A stretch of DNA of 64,000 nucleotides from Herbihabitans rhizosphaerae (GCF_004216555.1 NZ_SGWQ01000007.1:248001-312000); one strand, 5' to 3'. Counted from the stretch's first letter, positions 18,246-28,115 are shown. Numbers and translations are program-made. The notes: generated by a model not told the origin, from the letters alone.

Positions 18246-19115
18246 ATGCGTCGCACGATCACGGTCCTCTTCGCGGTACTGAGTCTGCTGGCGGTCGGCG
18301 TGACCAGCTCGGCGGCAGCTCCCGGCGGGGATCCCGGTGGGGGCGACAACGACTTCTCCTGCCGGCTGAGTCCGGAGCATCCTCGGCCGGTCGTGGTGCT
18401 GCACGGCCTCGGCGCCACCTACTACGAGGATCTGAACTTCCTGCAGGCCGATCTGGCCCAGCGCGGCTGGTGCACCTTCTCGCTCACCTACGGCGCCTAC
18501 CCGGGATTCCCGTTCGTCGGCGGCCTGCGTGCCATCGCCGACTCGGCGCCGGAGATCAAGGCGTTCGTCCAGCGCGTCGCGAAGGCGACCGGCGCGCAGA
18601 AGGTCGACATCGTCGGGCATTCCGAGGGCGGATTCCAGTCGCTGTACGTGACCAAGACGCAGGGCATCTCGCACCTGATCGACAAGGTCGTGGCGATCGC
18701 GCCGCCGACCCACGGCACCACGTTCGGCGGCCTGTACAAGCTGGCCTACCTGTTCGGATCGGTGTCACGCGAGCTGATCGACCAGGTGCTGCGGCTGTTC
18801 GGCTGTCCGGCGTGCACCGACCTCGGCCCGGACGGCCGCGCCGTGAAGGTGCTCAACGACGGGCCGATCACCCGGCCGGGCGTCACCTACACGATCATCA
18901 CCTCGCGTTACGACGAGATGGTGACCCCGACCGAGACGTCGTTCGTGCGTGAGCCCGGCGTGACCAACCAGTACGTGCAGGACTTCTGCCCGCTCGACCC
19001 GGTCGGCCACATCGGCGAGGCGTATGACACCAACGTCTGGCACCTGGTGCGCAACGCCCTCGATCCGGCCAACGCCACGCCGATCAACCCGTGCTCGGTC
19101 GGCTCACCCGGCTGA
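18246..19115 (+). CDS. Secreted triacylglycerol lipase-like alpha/beta hydrolase
   Basis: A 289-residue secreted lipase. A signal peptide occupies residues 1-25 (LFAVLSLLAVGVTSSAAA), the oxyanion segment VVVLHGLGATYYEDL is near residue 50, the nucleophile elbow is VDIVGHSEGGFQSL near residue 118, and the catalytic Asp/His are likely in SRYDEMVTP and PVGHIGEAYD. Several Cys (FSCRLS, FGCPAC, DFCPLD, NPCSV) suggest disulfides outside the cell. The family hydrolyses acylglycerols. GGAGG precedes the ATG. It is controlled by the adjacent TetR, and its last 12 bases overlap the convergent hydrolase gene. Confidence 0.83.
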   Translation: MRRTITVLFAVLSLLAVGVTSSAAAPGGDPGGGDNDFSCRLSPEHPRPVVVLHGLGATYYEDLNFLQADLAQRGWCTFSLTYGAYPGFPFVGGLRAIADSAPEIKAFVQRVAKATGAQKVDIVGHSEGGFQSLYVTKTQGISHLIDKVVAIAPPTHGTTFGGLYKLAYLFGSVSRELIDQVLRLFGCPACTDLGPDGRAVKVLNDGPITRPGVTYTIITSRYDEMVTPTETSFVREPGVTNQYVQDFCPLDPVGHIGEAYDTNVWHLVRNALDPANATPINPCSVGSPG

Positions 19116-20120
19116 TCGGGACGGCGCGATGCCCTGCCGAGTCAGCCAGCGGAACGTGAGCCGGTAGAACTCCGGCGCGCCCCGGCTCAGATTGATCGAG
19201 TGCCCACTGCCGTCAATCAGGTGCTCGGTGTCGCCGGCGCCCGGGTCGGTCGCGCAGTCCCCGGTCGTCCGGCAGAACATCATGTCGTTGCGGCCGAGCA
19301 CGTGCAGGACCGGCACGGTCGCCGGCGCGGTGGCCTGCTGGCGCGGCGGCGCCGATCCGCAGGGCCGCAGCGAGCAGAGCTCCGCGACGGTCAGGGTGTC
19401 CTTGAGTGATTCCTCCAGCCGGGCGATCGCGGGCTCGTAGGTGCCCGGGTAATGGAACGCGTCCATTCGGGTGCCAGGTCGGGTGGTGAGATAACCGGGC
19501 GCCCACCCGTTTCCGGCGAACTTCGGGTCCTGCTCCGCCGGATAGAAGGGAAACAGGGGATCGGTGCTCGCGGTATTGCCGCGCGTTTCCGGATTCCGCG
19601 GTATTCCGCTCACGATGACGGCGTCGGCGCCACCTCGTGCCGCCGCGTTCAGCGCTACGATTCCACCCATCGAATGCCCGTTGAGCACGACCGTGGTGAA
19701 GGACGGGCCGAGCGCGCCGCCGCGCACCTCGTCGATGACCTGGTGCACGGCGTCCGCTCCCGCGGTGAAGTCGAGGGTCGTGGGGTCGGGATGGTCGCTT
19801 CCGCCGTAGCCGAGCCGATCGAGGTTCAGCGTGGCGAACCCGCGCCGCGTGGCGTTCTCGACGTAGGAGTACCTGCGCGGCTCGTACGGCCAGTCCCAGT
19901 AGGCGCGATCATAGGTGCCACCGTGCAGCAGAATCTGAATCGGGGTATCCGCGGTCAGCCTGCCTCGGAAACACAGTTCGCCATGGATTCGCTCTCCCGC
20001 GAGCCGATGCGCCGTGCAACGCGTTTCCCATTGTCCCGTCGGCGCCGCCACTGCCGAATTCGACGTGAGAAACATCAGTACGACGGCAGCGACGACGACG
20101 CGCGCGATTTTTCTGTTCAT
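19104..20120 (-). CDS. Secreted alpha/beta hydrolase
   Basis: A 338-residue hydrolase with a signal peptide (MNRKIARVVVAAVVLMFL, ending near AVAA at residue 26). The oxyanion motif LLHGGTYDRAYWDWP is near residue 65, the nucleophile is in VLNGHSMGGIVALN near residue 150, and the late LGRNDMMFC and GSGHSINLS segments supply the probable Asp and His. Cys pairs (TRCTAHR/GELCFRG, ELCSLRPC, FCRTTGDC) fit an exported, disulfide-bonded enzyme. The substrate is unknown. It is convergent with the lipase gene and monocistronic. Confidence 0.75.
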   Translation of the reverse strand: MNRKIARVVVAAVVLMFLTSNSAVAAPTGQWETRCTAHRLAGERIHGELCFRGRLTADTPIQILLHGGTYDRAYWDWPYEPRRYSYVENATRRGFATLNLDRLGYGGSDHPDPTTLDFTAGADAVHQVIDEVRGGALGPSFTTVVLNGHSMGGIVALNAAARGGADAVIVSGIPRNPETRGNTASTDPLFPFYPAEQDPKFAGNGWAPGYLTTRPGTRMDAFHYPGTYEPAIARLEESLKDTLTVAELCSLRPCGSAPPRQQATAPATVPVLHVLGRNDMMFCRTTGDCATDPGAGDTEHLIDGSGHSINLSRGAPEFYRLTFRWLTRQGIAPSRSAG

Positions 20121-20199
20121 GCCCTCAAGGACATCACGGCGTTCTCACGGTGTTCTGCGGCCGTTCTGAGAGTTCTCTGTGAACGACCGCGGAACACCA

Positions 20200-23100
20200 T
20201 CACCACTTGTCGGCCGGCCGTGCCTGCTGTGGGCCCTTGTCGGGGGCCCACAGCCCGGACCGCACCTCGCTGCCGCGCACCACGGTCGGCGCCTTCGCCG
20301 CCTCGTCGTACGGCTTGAGCTGGCGCAGCTCGCCCCAGTCGCGGCCTTCGTCGCCGACCAGGAAGGTGGGGATCTCCGGCATCTGGTAGGTCTCCTCGAG
20401 CAGGCCGGTCGGACCGCCGCCCTTGGCGTTGGACCAGATGTCGCTGTCCACCATGGTGCCGGCGGTGATCCGGTACTCCGGGGCCTCCATGATGCCGTCG
20501 CGGAACTTGGCGGGGGACAGGCACGGGTGTACGAACGACACCGGCCAGTCCATGTACACCGGCTTGCCCTTGAGCCGCTCGGTGAGCGAGGTCAGCTCCG
20601 GCACGCGGGGTGCGGTCACCGCCATGAATCCGCCGGTGCGCAGGTCGTTGTCCTCGGCGGTCAGCCGCACGGCTTCGACGTCGGGTGGCACCACGCCGCC
20701 CAGGTCGAGCCGGTTGTCCCGCCACACGCTGACCGGGTCGCGCGGCGAGCGGACCTGGATGGACTTGACCACCTCGAAGCCCTGTGGCCCGCGCTTGCCG
20801 AACTCGGCGTTGAGCGTGATCCCGGTGCCCGTCTCGCCGGCGATCGCCATCACGATCTGCTTGGTCAGGTCCTCCTTGGACAGGGCGAACCATGGTGTGC
20901 GCAGTTTGCCGACCAGGCTCTGACCGGAGTAGCTGCTCCACATCAGCACGGTGTTGTGCTGGAAGTCGTGCGGCGGCTTGACGATCGGGTCGCTGCTCTC
21001 GCTGGCGATCGGGTGGAACCCGGTCATCGCCGGCCCGTTGTCGGTCGACTCGGGCGGCAGCGGGGGCTGGCCCGGCGGCTGCGGCGGCGGCTCCTTCGGC
21101 TCCTTGGGCTTGGTGGTCTGCTCGTTGTCCGGCAGCGGCCGCAGCACCCGGGATGCCGGGTCCTTCTCCACGCGGATGTAGTCGGACATGTTGCAGGTGC
21201 CGCCGGACAGGTGCCGCACATTCGCGGCGCCGAGGCTGTAGCTGTCGCGTTGCTTGTGGATCGCCTTGGCCATGCTGGCGAACTCACCGAGCACCACCAG
21301 ACCGCACACGATCACCAGTGACGCCGATCCGAGGCGCAGGGCTCTGCCGCTGCGTTCGGGTGGTTCGGGTGGCGCGCCGGGTCGTTCGGCGCGCACGTTC
21401 TCCACGAACGCGATGATCGCGGTGACCCCGGCCGCGGCCAGCAGGACCGTGGACAGGGAGATGCCCTTGAACGACGGCGGTTTGTCGAACCAGGGCACAC
21501 CGAACTGCGACACGTACCAGTACGCGTTCGGACCGGTGGTCGCGAGCGCGGCGATCACCAGCAGCGCGGACAGGAACGCGGTGCGGTTGCGAGTCGAGCG
21601 CAGCACTGTCGAGGAGATCGCCAGCGCGGTGAGTGCGCCCATCGCGGCACCCAGTGCGGCGAACGCCCCGAAGTGGTGGGTGAACTTGGTCGGGGTGAGC
21701 GCCAGCATCAGGAACGACACCCCGACCGTGCCGATCAGCCGGCGGCTCGGGCCCAGCGAGGCGCCCTGGATCCGGCCGCGGCGCAGCAGCACCACCATGC
21801 AGGTCGCCGCGCAGAGCAACAGCAGCAGCACGGGGAACCGGCGGGCGATCGCGCCGTCCGCGGACTGGCTGAACAGCAGTTGGTAGCGCTCCAGCTCCTG
21901 GAACCAGGACAGCGCCGGGCCGACCGTGGTGCGCAGGCGGGTCGCCTCGGACACCGACGCGAAGCTCTGATCGGCGAAGATCACCACGAGCACCAGGAAC
22001 CCGGAGGCGAAGATCGGCCCGAGTACGGGCAGCCAGCCGCCCTGCTGCTGGGCGCGGCTGCGCACCAGCTTGAACAGGGGGCGCCCGGCGACCAGGAACG
22101 GCGCCACCGCGATCACACCGGTCGGCGTGGCCGCCACGGAGAACGCGGCGGCGATCAGACCCAGACAGATGGGCAGGATCCGCCGGGTCACCACGGCTCG
22201 TTCCACCGCGCACAACACCAGCAGCACACCGACCGCGGCGGCCGGCTCGGAGCGCAGACCGTTGTTGTAGGGCAGCCACCACACCAGGAACACGGCCGCG
22301 GCGGCCCACCCGGCCGCCGGGGACAGCCGCACGTTCTTGCCCAGCCGCGGCATCACCTCACGACTGATCAACACCCAGCTCGCGACCCCGATGACGAACG
22401 GAATCAGCCGCATCCACGGTGGTGAGGTGGAGATGTACTGCATCAACTGATGCAGGTGGAAATACCAACCGATGGGCGCCTCCGCGACGCCATACCATCG
22501 GTAATAGTTGGTCATATAGCCCGCGTCCTCGAGAACGCGGGACATGGTCAACGTGTAGCCGTCGTCCGCGGTGACCGGCCCGATGATCACCCACAGGCCG
22601 AGCACGCCGACCACGGTCACGTCGCGCCAGGTCGGGCGCCACCACTTGGTCGGCAGCCAGCGCGGCGCTCTGCGGGCCACGGCGGAGTCCAGCCGCCACA
22701 CCACCAGCAGACAGCCGAGACCGGCCAGCACGGCGAAGATGATCGCGACGACCTTGAGCAGCGTGGCGTGCGACTGATAGCGGGTGTCCGGCGTGATGTC
22801 CACGCTCAGGCCCGCTGCCGGATCGCCCCTCGCCGCGTCGATGTCGGTGTAGATGCCCACGATGCGCGGGCGCACGTCACCGGAGGCCTCCCACACCGTG
22901 AAGTCACCCATGGTGATCTTCGTGGCGCTACTGGTCGAGGTCAGCCGCAGATCACAACCCGTGGCCGGCAGCGGCTGCTCCTTGAGCCGCTCACCCCGGT
23001 TGACCACCACCAACTTGCCGCCGTCCACGTCCAGCTGCATGCCGGCGCCGTAGACGTTGCGCTCCTTGGGCGTGGTGGAAAACAGCACCGAACTCTCACT

Positions 23101-23427
23101 CGGCGTGCGCCGGTCCAGGTTCTGGATCGTCGCGCACGGGAACTCCGCGGTCAGATCCTGCGCCCAGTACGCCACCAACGGCGCGTTCACCGGCGTCGTG
23201 TCACCAGCCGTAGGCCAGGTGATCCGCGCCGTCTCGTGCACGACCGGCAGGAACGGCACGGCCAGAGCGCACAAACCGGAGAAGATCCCGAGGAACGCGG
23301 CCAGAAGCCGCTTGCGACGCGTTCCGGACCGCACCGACGACTTGTCGTCGCCATCGCGTTCACCCGGCGCGTTCTCCGCCTCGTCCGAGGCAGCTGAACC
23401 ACGTGGAGGAGCCGACACTCGAATCAC
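20200..23427 (-). CDS. Arabinosyltransferase (EmbA/B/C family)
   Basis: A 1075-residue GT-C arabinosyltransferase, close to the 1094-1098 residues of mycobacterial Emb proteins. An N-terminal membrane helix (LLAAFLGIFSGLCALAVPFL) is followed by an extracellular domain, then about a dozen membrane segments. The catalytic Asp pair is in PVTADDGYTLTMSRV near residue 285, followed by GYMTNYYRWYGVAEAPIGW. The C-terminal 430 residues are extracytoplasmic and carbohydrate-binding-like. These enzymes add arabinofuranose from decaprenylphosphoryl arabinose to cell-wall arabinan and are the ethambutol target in mycobacteria. A Pro-rich linker (KEPKEPPPQPPGQPPLPP) lies near residue 770. The GTG at 23427 follows CCGTTAGC; a later GTG three codons in is possible. 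Confidence 0.88.
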   Translation of the reverse strand: MIRVSAPPRGSAASDEAENAPGERDGDDKSSVRSGTRRKRLLAAFLGIFSGLCALAVPFLPVVHETARITWPTAGDTTPVNAPLVAYWAQDLTAEFPCATIQNLDRRTPSESSVLFSTTPKERNVYGAGMQLDVDGGKLVVVNRGERLKEQPLPATGCDLRLTSTSSATKITMGDFTVWEASGDVRPRIVGIYTDIDAARGDPAAGLSVDITPDTRYQSHATLLKVVAIIFAVLAGLGCLLVVWRLDSAVARRAPRWLPTKWWRPTWRDVTVVGVLGLWVIIGPVTADDGYTLTMSRVLEDAGYMTNYYRWYGVAEAPIGWYFHLHQLMQYISTSPPWMRLIPFVIGVASWVLISREVMPRLGKNVRLSPAAGWAAAAVFLVWWLPYNNGLRSEPAAAVGVLLVLCAVERAVVTRRILPICLGLIAAAFSVAATPTGVIAVAPFLVAGRPLFKLVRSRAQQQGGWLPVLGPIFASGFLVLVVIFADQSFASVSEATRLRTTVGPALSWFQELERYQLLFSQSADGAIARRFPVLLLLLCAATCMVVLLRRGRIQGASLGPSRRLIGTVGVSFLMLALTPTKFTHHFGAFAALGAAMGALTALAISSTVLRSTRNRTAFLSALLVIAALATTGPNAYWYVSQFGVPWFDKPPSFKGISLSTVLLAAAGVTAIIAFVENVRAERPGAPPEPPERSGRALRLGSASLVIVCGLVVLGEFASMAKAIHKQRDSYSLGAANVRHLSGGTCNMSDYIRVEKDPASRVLRPLPDNEQTTKPKEPKEPPPQPPGQPPLPPESTDNGPAMTGFHPIASESSDPIVKPPHDFQHNTVLMWSSYSGQSLVGKLRTPWFALSKEDLTKQIVMAIAGETGTGITLNAEFGKRGPQGFEVVKSIQVRSPRDPVSVWRDNRLDLGGVVPPDVEAVRLTAEDNDLRTGGFMAVTAPRVPELTSLTERLKGKPVYMDWPVSFVHPCLSPAKFRDGIMEAPEYRITAGTMVDSDIWSNAKGGGPTGLLEETYQMPEIPTFLVGDEGRDWGELRQLKPYDEAAKAPTVVRGSEVRSGLWAPDKGPQQARPADKW

Positions 23428-23664
23428 GCTAACGGAGGGGTGGTTCGCGCTTGACAGGCAGGTAGGTAAGAGGGTGTTCGGACCGGCCCTGTACCGGCGC
23501 GAACGGCAGGGGCGTGCTCTGTTAGCCTGTTCTCGCTAGGGCGTGAGCCCATCGTGTAAGGCCGCCCGGCGCCTCATCGAAAGACTCCGGCATTCTCCGC
23601 TGGTTCGACGGTGTGCGGCTCCGGCTGGCGACACGGACGAGACGTACAAACAAGGACCGCTGAG
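23428..23664. other. Intergenic region between emb-like and L11-like genes
   Basis: A 237-base divergent gap. TTGACA at 23451-23456 has no convincing -10 at the right distance. A possible start region for the L11-like gene is around GTTAGCCTGTTCTCGCTAGG. No RNA gene or long inverted repeat was seen. Confidence 0.35.
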
Positions 23665-24090
23665 ATGCCACCGAAGCAGAAGAAGACGTTCGAGGTCACC
23701 CTGGAGCTGGAGGCCGGAAACGCCGCCATGGTCGACCTGGGCAAGATGCTCGGCCCGACTGGCGTCAACACCCGCGCGGTCAAGCTCGAGTACGACGAGG
23801 CGACCGCCGCGCACCGCGGCGAGATCCTCCCCGTCGTGGTCTCCGTCTACGAGGACCGCAGCCACTCGCTGCGCTACAAGACGCCGCCGACGAGCTTCCT
23901 GATCCGTCAGGCGCTCGGCGCGAAGTCTGGTTCCCAGAAGCCGGGGCACGAGACCGCGGGCAAGCTGACCCAGGACCAGGTCAAGGCGATCGCCGAGCGC
24001 AAGATGCCCGACCTGAACGCCACCGACGTGGAAGGCGCGATGAAGATCGTGGCCGGCTGCGCTCGCTCGATGGGCGTGCAGGTCGGTTAA
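23665..24090 (+). CDS. Divergent ribosomal protein L11 (uL11) paralogue
   Basis: A 141-residue L11-family protein. The C-terminal domain is canonical (KTPPTSFLIRQAL, DLNATDVEGAMKIVAGCARS, MG). In the N-terminal domain the usual PPVGPALGQ-G loop, which holds Pro22 and Pro26 (E. coli numbering), reads AAMVDLGKMLGPTGVN: one residue shorter and without either proline. It is not in the secE-nusG-rplK-rplA context of the essential copy, so it is an additional paralogue. L11 binds 23S rRNA helices 43/44 and is the thiopeptide target; changes at these prolines give thiostrepton resistance. It may be a resistance or specialised-ribosome variant. The ATG at 23665 follows AAGGA. Confidence 0.85.
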   Translation: MPPKQKKTFEVTLELEAGNAAMVDLGKMLGPTGVNTRAVKLEYDEATAAHRGEILPVVVSVYEDRSHSLRYKTPPTSFLIRQALGAKSGSQKPGHETAGKLTQDQVKAIAERKMPDLNATDVEGAMKIVAGCARSMGVQVG

Positions 24091-24108
24091 TTCACTCGCT
24101 GACGCACG

Positions 24109-24142
24109 AGAACCCCGGTAGCTTCCCGGCTGCCGGGGTTCT
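24109..24142 (+). terminator. Hairpin terminator after the L11-like gene
   Basis: AGAACCCCGG and CCGGGGTTCT form a perfect 10-bp stem with a 14-base loop, which can add an inner AGC/GCT pairing. It starts 18 bases after the stop. No strong T-run follows, as is common in actinomycetes. Confidence 0.7.
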
Positions 24143-24173
24143 TGCTACTTGAACACGAATACCCTTGACACAA

Positions 24174-27100
24174 ATGGGTTCTCCGAAGCACGACGAATTC
24201 GGGCAGGTGCGCTCGCGCCTGCCCGAGCTGATGTCGCGCGACCGCGTGCGGCTGCGGCGCCGGCTCGAGGGCGCGCGCAAGATTCGCGACGACGGCAAGC
24301 GTGCCGGCACGCTGGCGAAGATCACCGCCGACGTGGAGCAGGCCGAGCAGCGGGTGCGGCGCCGGCGGGCCGCGCTACCGAAGATCACCTACCCAGAGCA
24401 GCTCCCGATCGCCGCACGGCGCGCGGAGATCAAGGCCGCGATCCGGGACCATCAGGTCGTGATCGTCGCCGGTGAGACCGGCTCGGGCAAGACCACTCAG
24501 TTGCCCAAGATGTGCCTCGAACTGGGCAGGGGAGTGCTCGGCACGATCGGGCACACCCAGCCCAGGCGCCTCGCCGCGCGCACGGTGGCCGACCGGGTGG
24601 CCGAGGAGCTGGGCACCGAACTCGGCGAGGCGGTCGGCTTCAAGGTCCGGTTCACCGACAAGATCGGCGACAACACGCTGGTCAAGCTGATGACCGACGG
24701 CATCCTGCTGACCGAGCTGCAGCACGACCGGAACCTGCACCAGTACGACACGCTGATCATCGACGAGGCGCATGAGCGCAGCCTCAACATCGACTTCATC
24801 CTGGGCTATCTCAAGCAGTTGCTGCCCCGCCGGCCGGACCTGAAGGTGATCATCACCTCGGCCACGATCGACCCGGAGCGGTTCTCCCAGCACTTCGGGG
24901 ACGCGCCGATCGTGGAGGTGTCCGGCCGGACGTATCCCGTCGAGGTGCGCTACCGCCCGCTGGTCGAGGAGTACTCGGACGGCGAGGAGACCATCGCCGT
25001 CGAACGCGATCAGACGCAGGCGATCTCCGACGCGGTGGACGAGCTGGCCGGCGAGGCGCCGGGCGACGTGCTGGTGTTCCTGTCCGGCGAGCGCGAGATC
25101 CGGGACACCGCGGACGCGCTGAACGCCCGCAATCTGCGCAATACCGAGGTCGTGCCGCTGTACGCGCGGCTGTCGGTGGCCGAGCAGCACCGGGTGTTCC
25201 AGCCGCACGCCGGCCGGCGGATCGTGCTGGCCACCAACGTCGCGGAGACCTCGCTCACCGTGCCGGGCATCAAGTACGTGATCGACCCCGGCACGGCGCG
25301 GATCTCCCGCTACAGCAACAGAACCAAGGTGCAACGGCTGCCGATCGAGCCGGTGTCGCAGGCCTCGGCGAACCAGCGCAAGGGCCGCTGCGGCCGCACC
25401 TCGGACGGCATCTGCGTCCGGTTGTACTCCGAGGAGGACTTCGAGGCGCGGCCCGAGTTCACCGACCCGGAGATCCTGCGCACCAACCTCGCGTCGGTGA
25501 TCCTGCAGATGACCGCGATCGGACTGGGCGACATCGCCGCGTTCCCGTTCGTGCAGCCGCCCGATGCGCGCAACATCAACGACGGAATCGCACTGTTGCA
25601 CGAGCTGGGCGCGCTGGAGCAATCCACCGCGAAGTCCACAGCGGACGGTTTGCGGCTGACTCCGTTGGGGCGCAAGGTTTCCGCGTTGCCGATCGACCCG
25701 AGGCTCGCGCGCATGGTGCTGGAGGCGGATCGCAACGGGTGCGCTCGCGAGGTGATGGTGATCGCCGCCGCGTTGTCCATCCAGGACCCGCGCGAGCGGC
25801 CGGCCGAGCACCAGCAGGCGGCCGACCAGAAGCACGCCCGGTTCGCCGACCCGGACTCGGACCTGATCGGCTACCTGAACCTGTGGCGGTACCTGCGCGA
25901 GCGGCAGAAAGCCTTGTCCTCCAACCAGTTCCGCAAGCTATGCCGCACGGAGTTCCTGAACTACCTGCGGGTGCGCGAGTGGCAGGACCTGGTCAGTCAG
26001 CTCCGTCAGGTGGCCGCCACCGTGGACGTGAAGGTCCACAGTGGACAGATCGCCGAGGAGCCGGACGCGGTCCGGATCCACCAGTCGCTGCTGGCCGGAA
26101 TGCTGTCGCACGTCGGGCTGAAGGACACCGCCGGCCGGGAGTACCTCGGCGCGCGCAACGCGAAGTTCGTGCTCTGGCCGGGGTCGACGCTGGCGCGCAA
26201 GCAGCCGCGCTGGGTGATGGCGGCCGAGCTGGTGGAGACCTCGCGGCTGTGGGGGCGGCTGGCCGCCAAGATCGACCCGGAGTGGATCGAGCCGCTGGCC
26301 GAGCATCTGGTCAAGCGCACCTATTCCGAGCCGCACTGGGAGAAGAAGCGGGGCGCGGTCGCCGCGATCGAGCGGGTGACGCTGTTCGGCCTCCCGGTGG
26401 TGGCCAACCGCAAGGTCAACTACGGCAAGATCGACCCCGAGGTGTCCCGCGAGCTGTTCATCCGGCACGCGCTGGTGGAGGGGGAGTGGGAGACCCGGCA
26501 CCGGTTCTTCCACCGTAACCGGGAGCTGCTCGATGAGATCGGCGAGCTGGAGAACCGCGCGCGGCGGCGGGACATCCTGGTCGACGAGGACACCCTGTTC
26601 GAGTTCTACGACCAGCGGGTGGGCAAGGAGGTCGTCTCCGCGCGGCACTTCGACACCTGGTGGAAGAAGGCGCGCGGTACGCAGCCCGAGCTGCTCACCT
26701 TCGACCGGTCGATGCTGGTCAACGCGGCGGCCGACGAGGTCGGGCCGGAGGCGTACCCGGACCGGTGGAGCACCGAGGGCCTCGCGCTGCGGCTGGACTA
26801 CGAGTTCGAGCCGGGCGCGGACGACGACGGCGTCACGCTGAACGTGCCGATCGAGGTGCTGAACCAGGTCGCCGGTGACGGGCTGGCCTGGCATGTGCCC
26901 GGTCTGCGGCGTGAGCTGGTGACCGCGCTGATCCGGTCGCTGCCCAAGGCGCTGCGGCGCAACTTCGTGCCGGTGCCCGAGCATGCCGAGAAGGTGTTGG
27001 CGCAGTTGGGAAACCGGGACGTGTCCGGCTCGGTGCTCGATTCCGTGGCCAGTGCGCTGACCGACGTGACCGGGATCGTGGTGCCCACCGGCGAGTGGCG

Positions 27101-28115
27101 GCTGGACGCCGTTCCCGAGCACCTGAAGGTCACCTACCGGATCACCAGCGGGGGCAAGGAGCTGGCGCACGGCAAGGACCTCGGTGCGCTCAAGAGCAAG
27201 CTCGCCGAACGCAGCACCACCGCGCTTTCCCGTGTGGCACAAGGTATCGAGCGCACCGGGTTGACGGTGTGGACGATCGGGGAGCTGCCGAAGACGTTCG
27301 AGCGCACCATCGACGGCCAGCTCGCCCGCGGCTATCCGTCCCTTGTGGACAGTGGGGATACGGTCGCCGTTCGGGTGCTGGCCAGCGAGGTGGAGCAGCG
27401 GCGGCGGATGTGGCGCGGCACCAGGAGGTTGCTGCTGCTCAACACGCCGTCGCCGGTCAAGGCGCTCATCTCCGGGCTGGACCAGTCGGCCAAGCTCGTC
27501 CTGTCGCGCAATCCGCACGGCAGCATCGCAACGTTGCTCGACGACGTGATCGATTGCGCCACCGACGCGCTCATCGCCGCCGCCGGTGGGCCGGCGTGGG
27601 ACCAGCGTGGCTTCGACCGGCTGCTCGCGGTGGTGCGCGCCGGCCTGGTGCCGACCGCGCAGGCGGTGCTGCGCGACGCCGAGAACGTGCTCGGCGCGGA
27701 TGCCGCCGCGCGCGCCAAACTGTCCGCGGTGGACCGTCCGAGGGAGGCGGTCGCGGACGTCCGCAAGCAGCTCGATTCGCTGGTGTACAACGGGTTCGTC
27801 GCCGACACGGGTGCCGAACAGCTGCCGGAGTTGCTGCGGTACCTGCAGGCCGCGCGGATCAGGCTGGACAAGGTGAACCGGGACGCGGTGCGCGACGTGC
27901 GGTGGATGGCCGACGTGCACGCCGTCCAGCGTGACTACGACGATCTGCGCGCGGATCTGCCCGAGCGGTTGCTCGCCGACGACCGGTTCACCAAGATTCG
28001 CTGGATGATCGAGGAACTGCGGGTGAGCTATTTTGCGCAGGACCTGCGCACCCCGTACCCGGTTTCTGTCAAGCGGATCCACCGCGCCATGGACGACCTC
28101 GAGGCTGACCGATAA
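24174..28115 (+). CDS. hrpA: ATP-dependent RNA helicase HrpA (DEAH box)
   Basis: A 1313-residue HrpA, close to the usual 1300. The helicase core shows Walker A VAGETGSGKTTQLPK near residue 100, IIDEAHERSLN (DEAH), SATID, the motif V/VI segments NVAETSLTVPGIKYVID and QRKGRCGR, then HA2 and OB-fold regions and the HrpA-specific DUF3418 C-terminus. HrpA unwinds structured mRNA and acts in mRNA processing and rescue of stalled or collided ribosomes. The ATG at 24174 is taken; a TTG three codons upstream is also open. TACCCT (24160-24165) eight bases before the ATG and the absence of a Shine-Dalgarno suggest a leaderless mRNA. Its location behind an L11 paralogue is suggestive but unproven. Confidence 0.9.
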   Translation: MGSPKHDEFGQVRSRLPELMSRDRVRLRRRLEGARKIRDDGKRAGTLAKITADVEQAEQRVRRRRAALPKITYPEQLPIAARRAEIKAAIRDHQVVIVAGETGSGKTTQLPKMCLELGRGVLGTIGHTQPRRLAARTVADRVAEELGTELGEAVGFKVRFTDKIGDNTLVKLMTDGILLTELQHDRNLHQYDTLIIDEAHERSLNIDFILGYLKQLLPRRPDLKVIITSATIDPERFSQHFGDAPIVEVSGRTYPVEVRYRPLVEEYSDGEETIAVERDQTQAISDAVDELAGEAPGDVLVFLSGEREIRDTADALNARNLRNTEVVPLYARLSVAEQHRVFQPHAGRRIVLATNVAETSLTVPGIKYVIDPGTARISRYSNRTKVQRLPIEPVSQASANQRKGRCGRTSDGICVRLYSEEDFEARPEFTDPEILRTNLASVILQMTAIGLGDIAAFPFVQPPDARNINDGIALLHELGALEQSTAKSTADGLRLTPLGRKVSALPIDPRLARMVLEADRNGCAREVMVIAAALSIQDPRERPAEHQQAADQKHARFADPDSDLIGYLNLWRYLRERQKALSSNQFRKLCRTEFLNYLRVREWQDLVSQLRQVAATVDVKVHSGQIAEEPDAVRIHQSLLAGMLSHVGLKDTAGREYLGARNAKFVLWPGSTLARKQPRWVMAAELVETSRLWGRLAAKIDPEWIEPLAEHLVKRTYSEPHWEKKRGAVAAIERVTLFGLPVVANRKVNYGKIDPEVSRELFIRHALVEGEWETRHRFFHRNRELLDEIGELENRARRRDILVDEDTLFEFYDQRVGKEVVSARHFDTWWKKARGTQPELLTFDRSMLVNAAADEVGPEAYPDRWSTEGLALRLDYEFEPGADDDGVTLNVPIEVLNQVAGDGLAWHVPGLRRELVTALIRSLPKALRRNFVPVPEHAEKVLAQLGNRDVSGSVLDSVASALTDVTGIVVPTGEWRLDAVPEHLKVTYRITSGGKELAHGKDLGALKSKLAERSTTALSRVAQGIERTGLTVWTIGELPKTFERTIDGQLARGYPSLVDSGDTVAVRVLASEVEQRRRMWRGTRRLLLLNTPSPVKALISGLDQSAKLVLSRNPHGSIATLLDDVIDCATDALIAAAGGPAWDQRGFDRLLAVVRAGLVPTAQAVLRDAENVLGADAAARAKLSAVDRPREAVADVRKQLDSLVYNGFVADTGAEQLPELLRYLQAARIRLDKVNRDAVRDVRWMADVHAVQRDYDDLRADLPERLLADDRFTKIRWMIEELRVSYFAQDLRTPYPVSVKRIHRAMDDLEADR
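26034..26046. repeat. Iterated palindrome GTCCACAGTGGAC
   Basis: Exact copy 3 of 8, inside hrpA (encodes KVHSGQ). A 12/13 variant, GTCCACAGCGGAC, is at 25634-25646. Confidence 0.6.

Noticed and set aside
23428-24142. The L11-like gene as the normal rplK
   Set aside because: No secE, nusG or rplA neighbours and the conserved PPVGPALGQ loop is absent, so it is treated as a paralogue.
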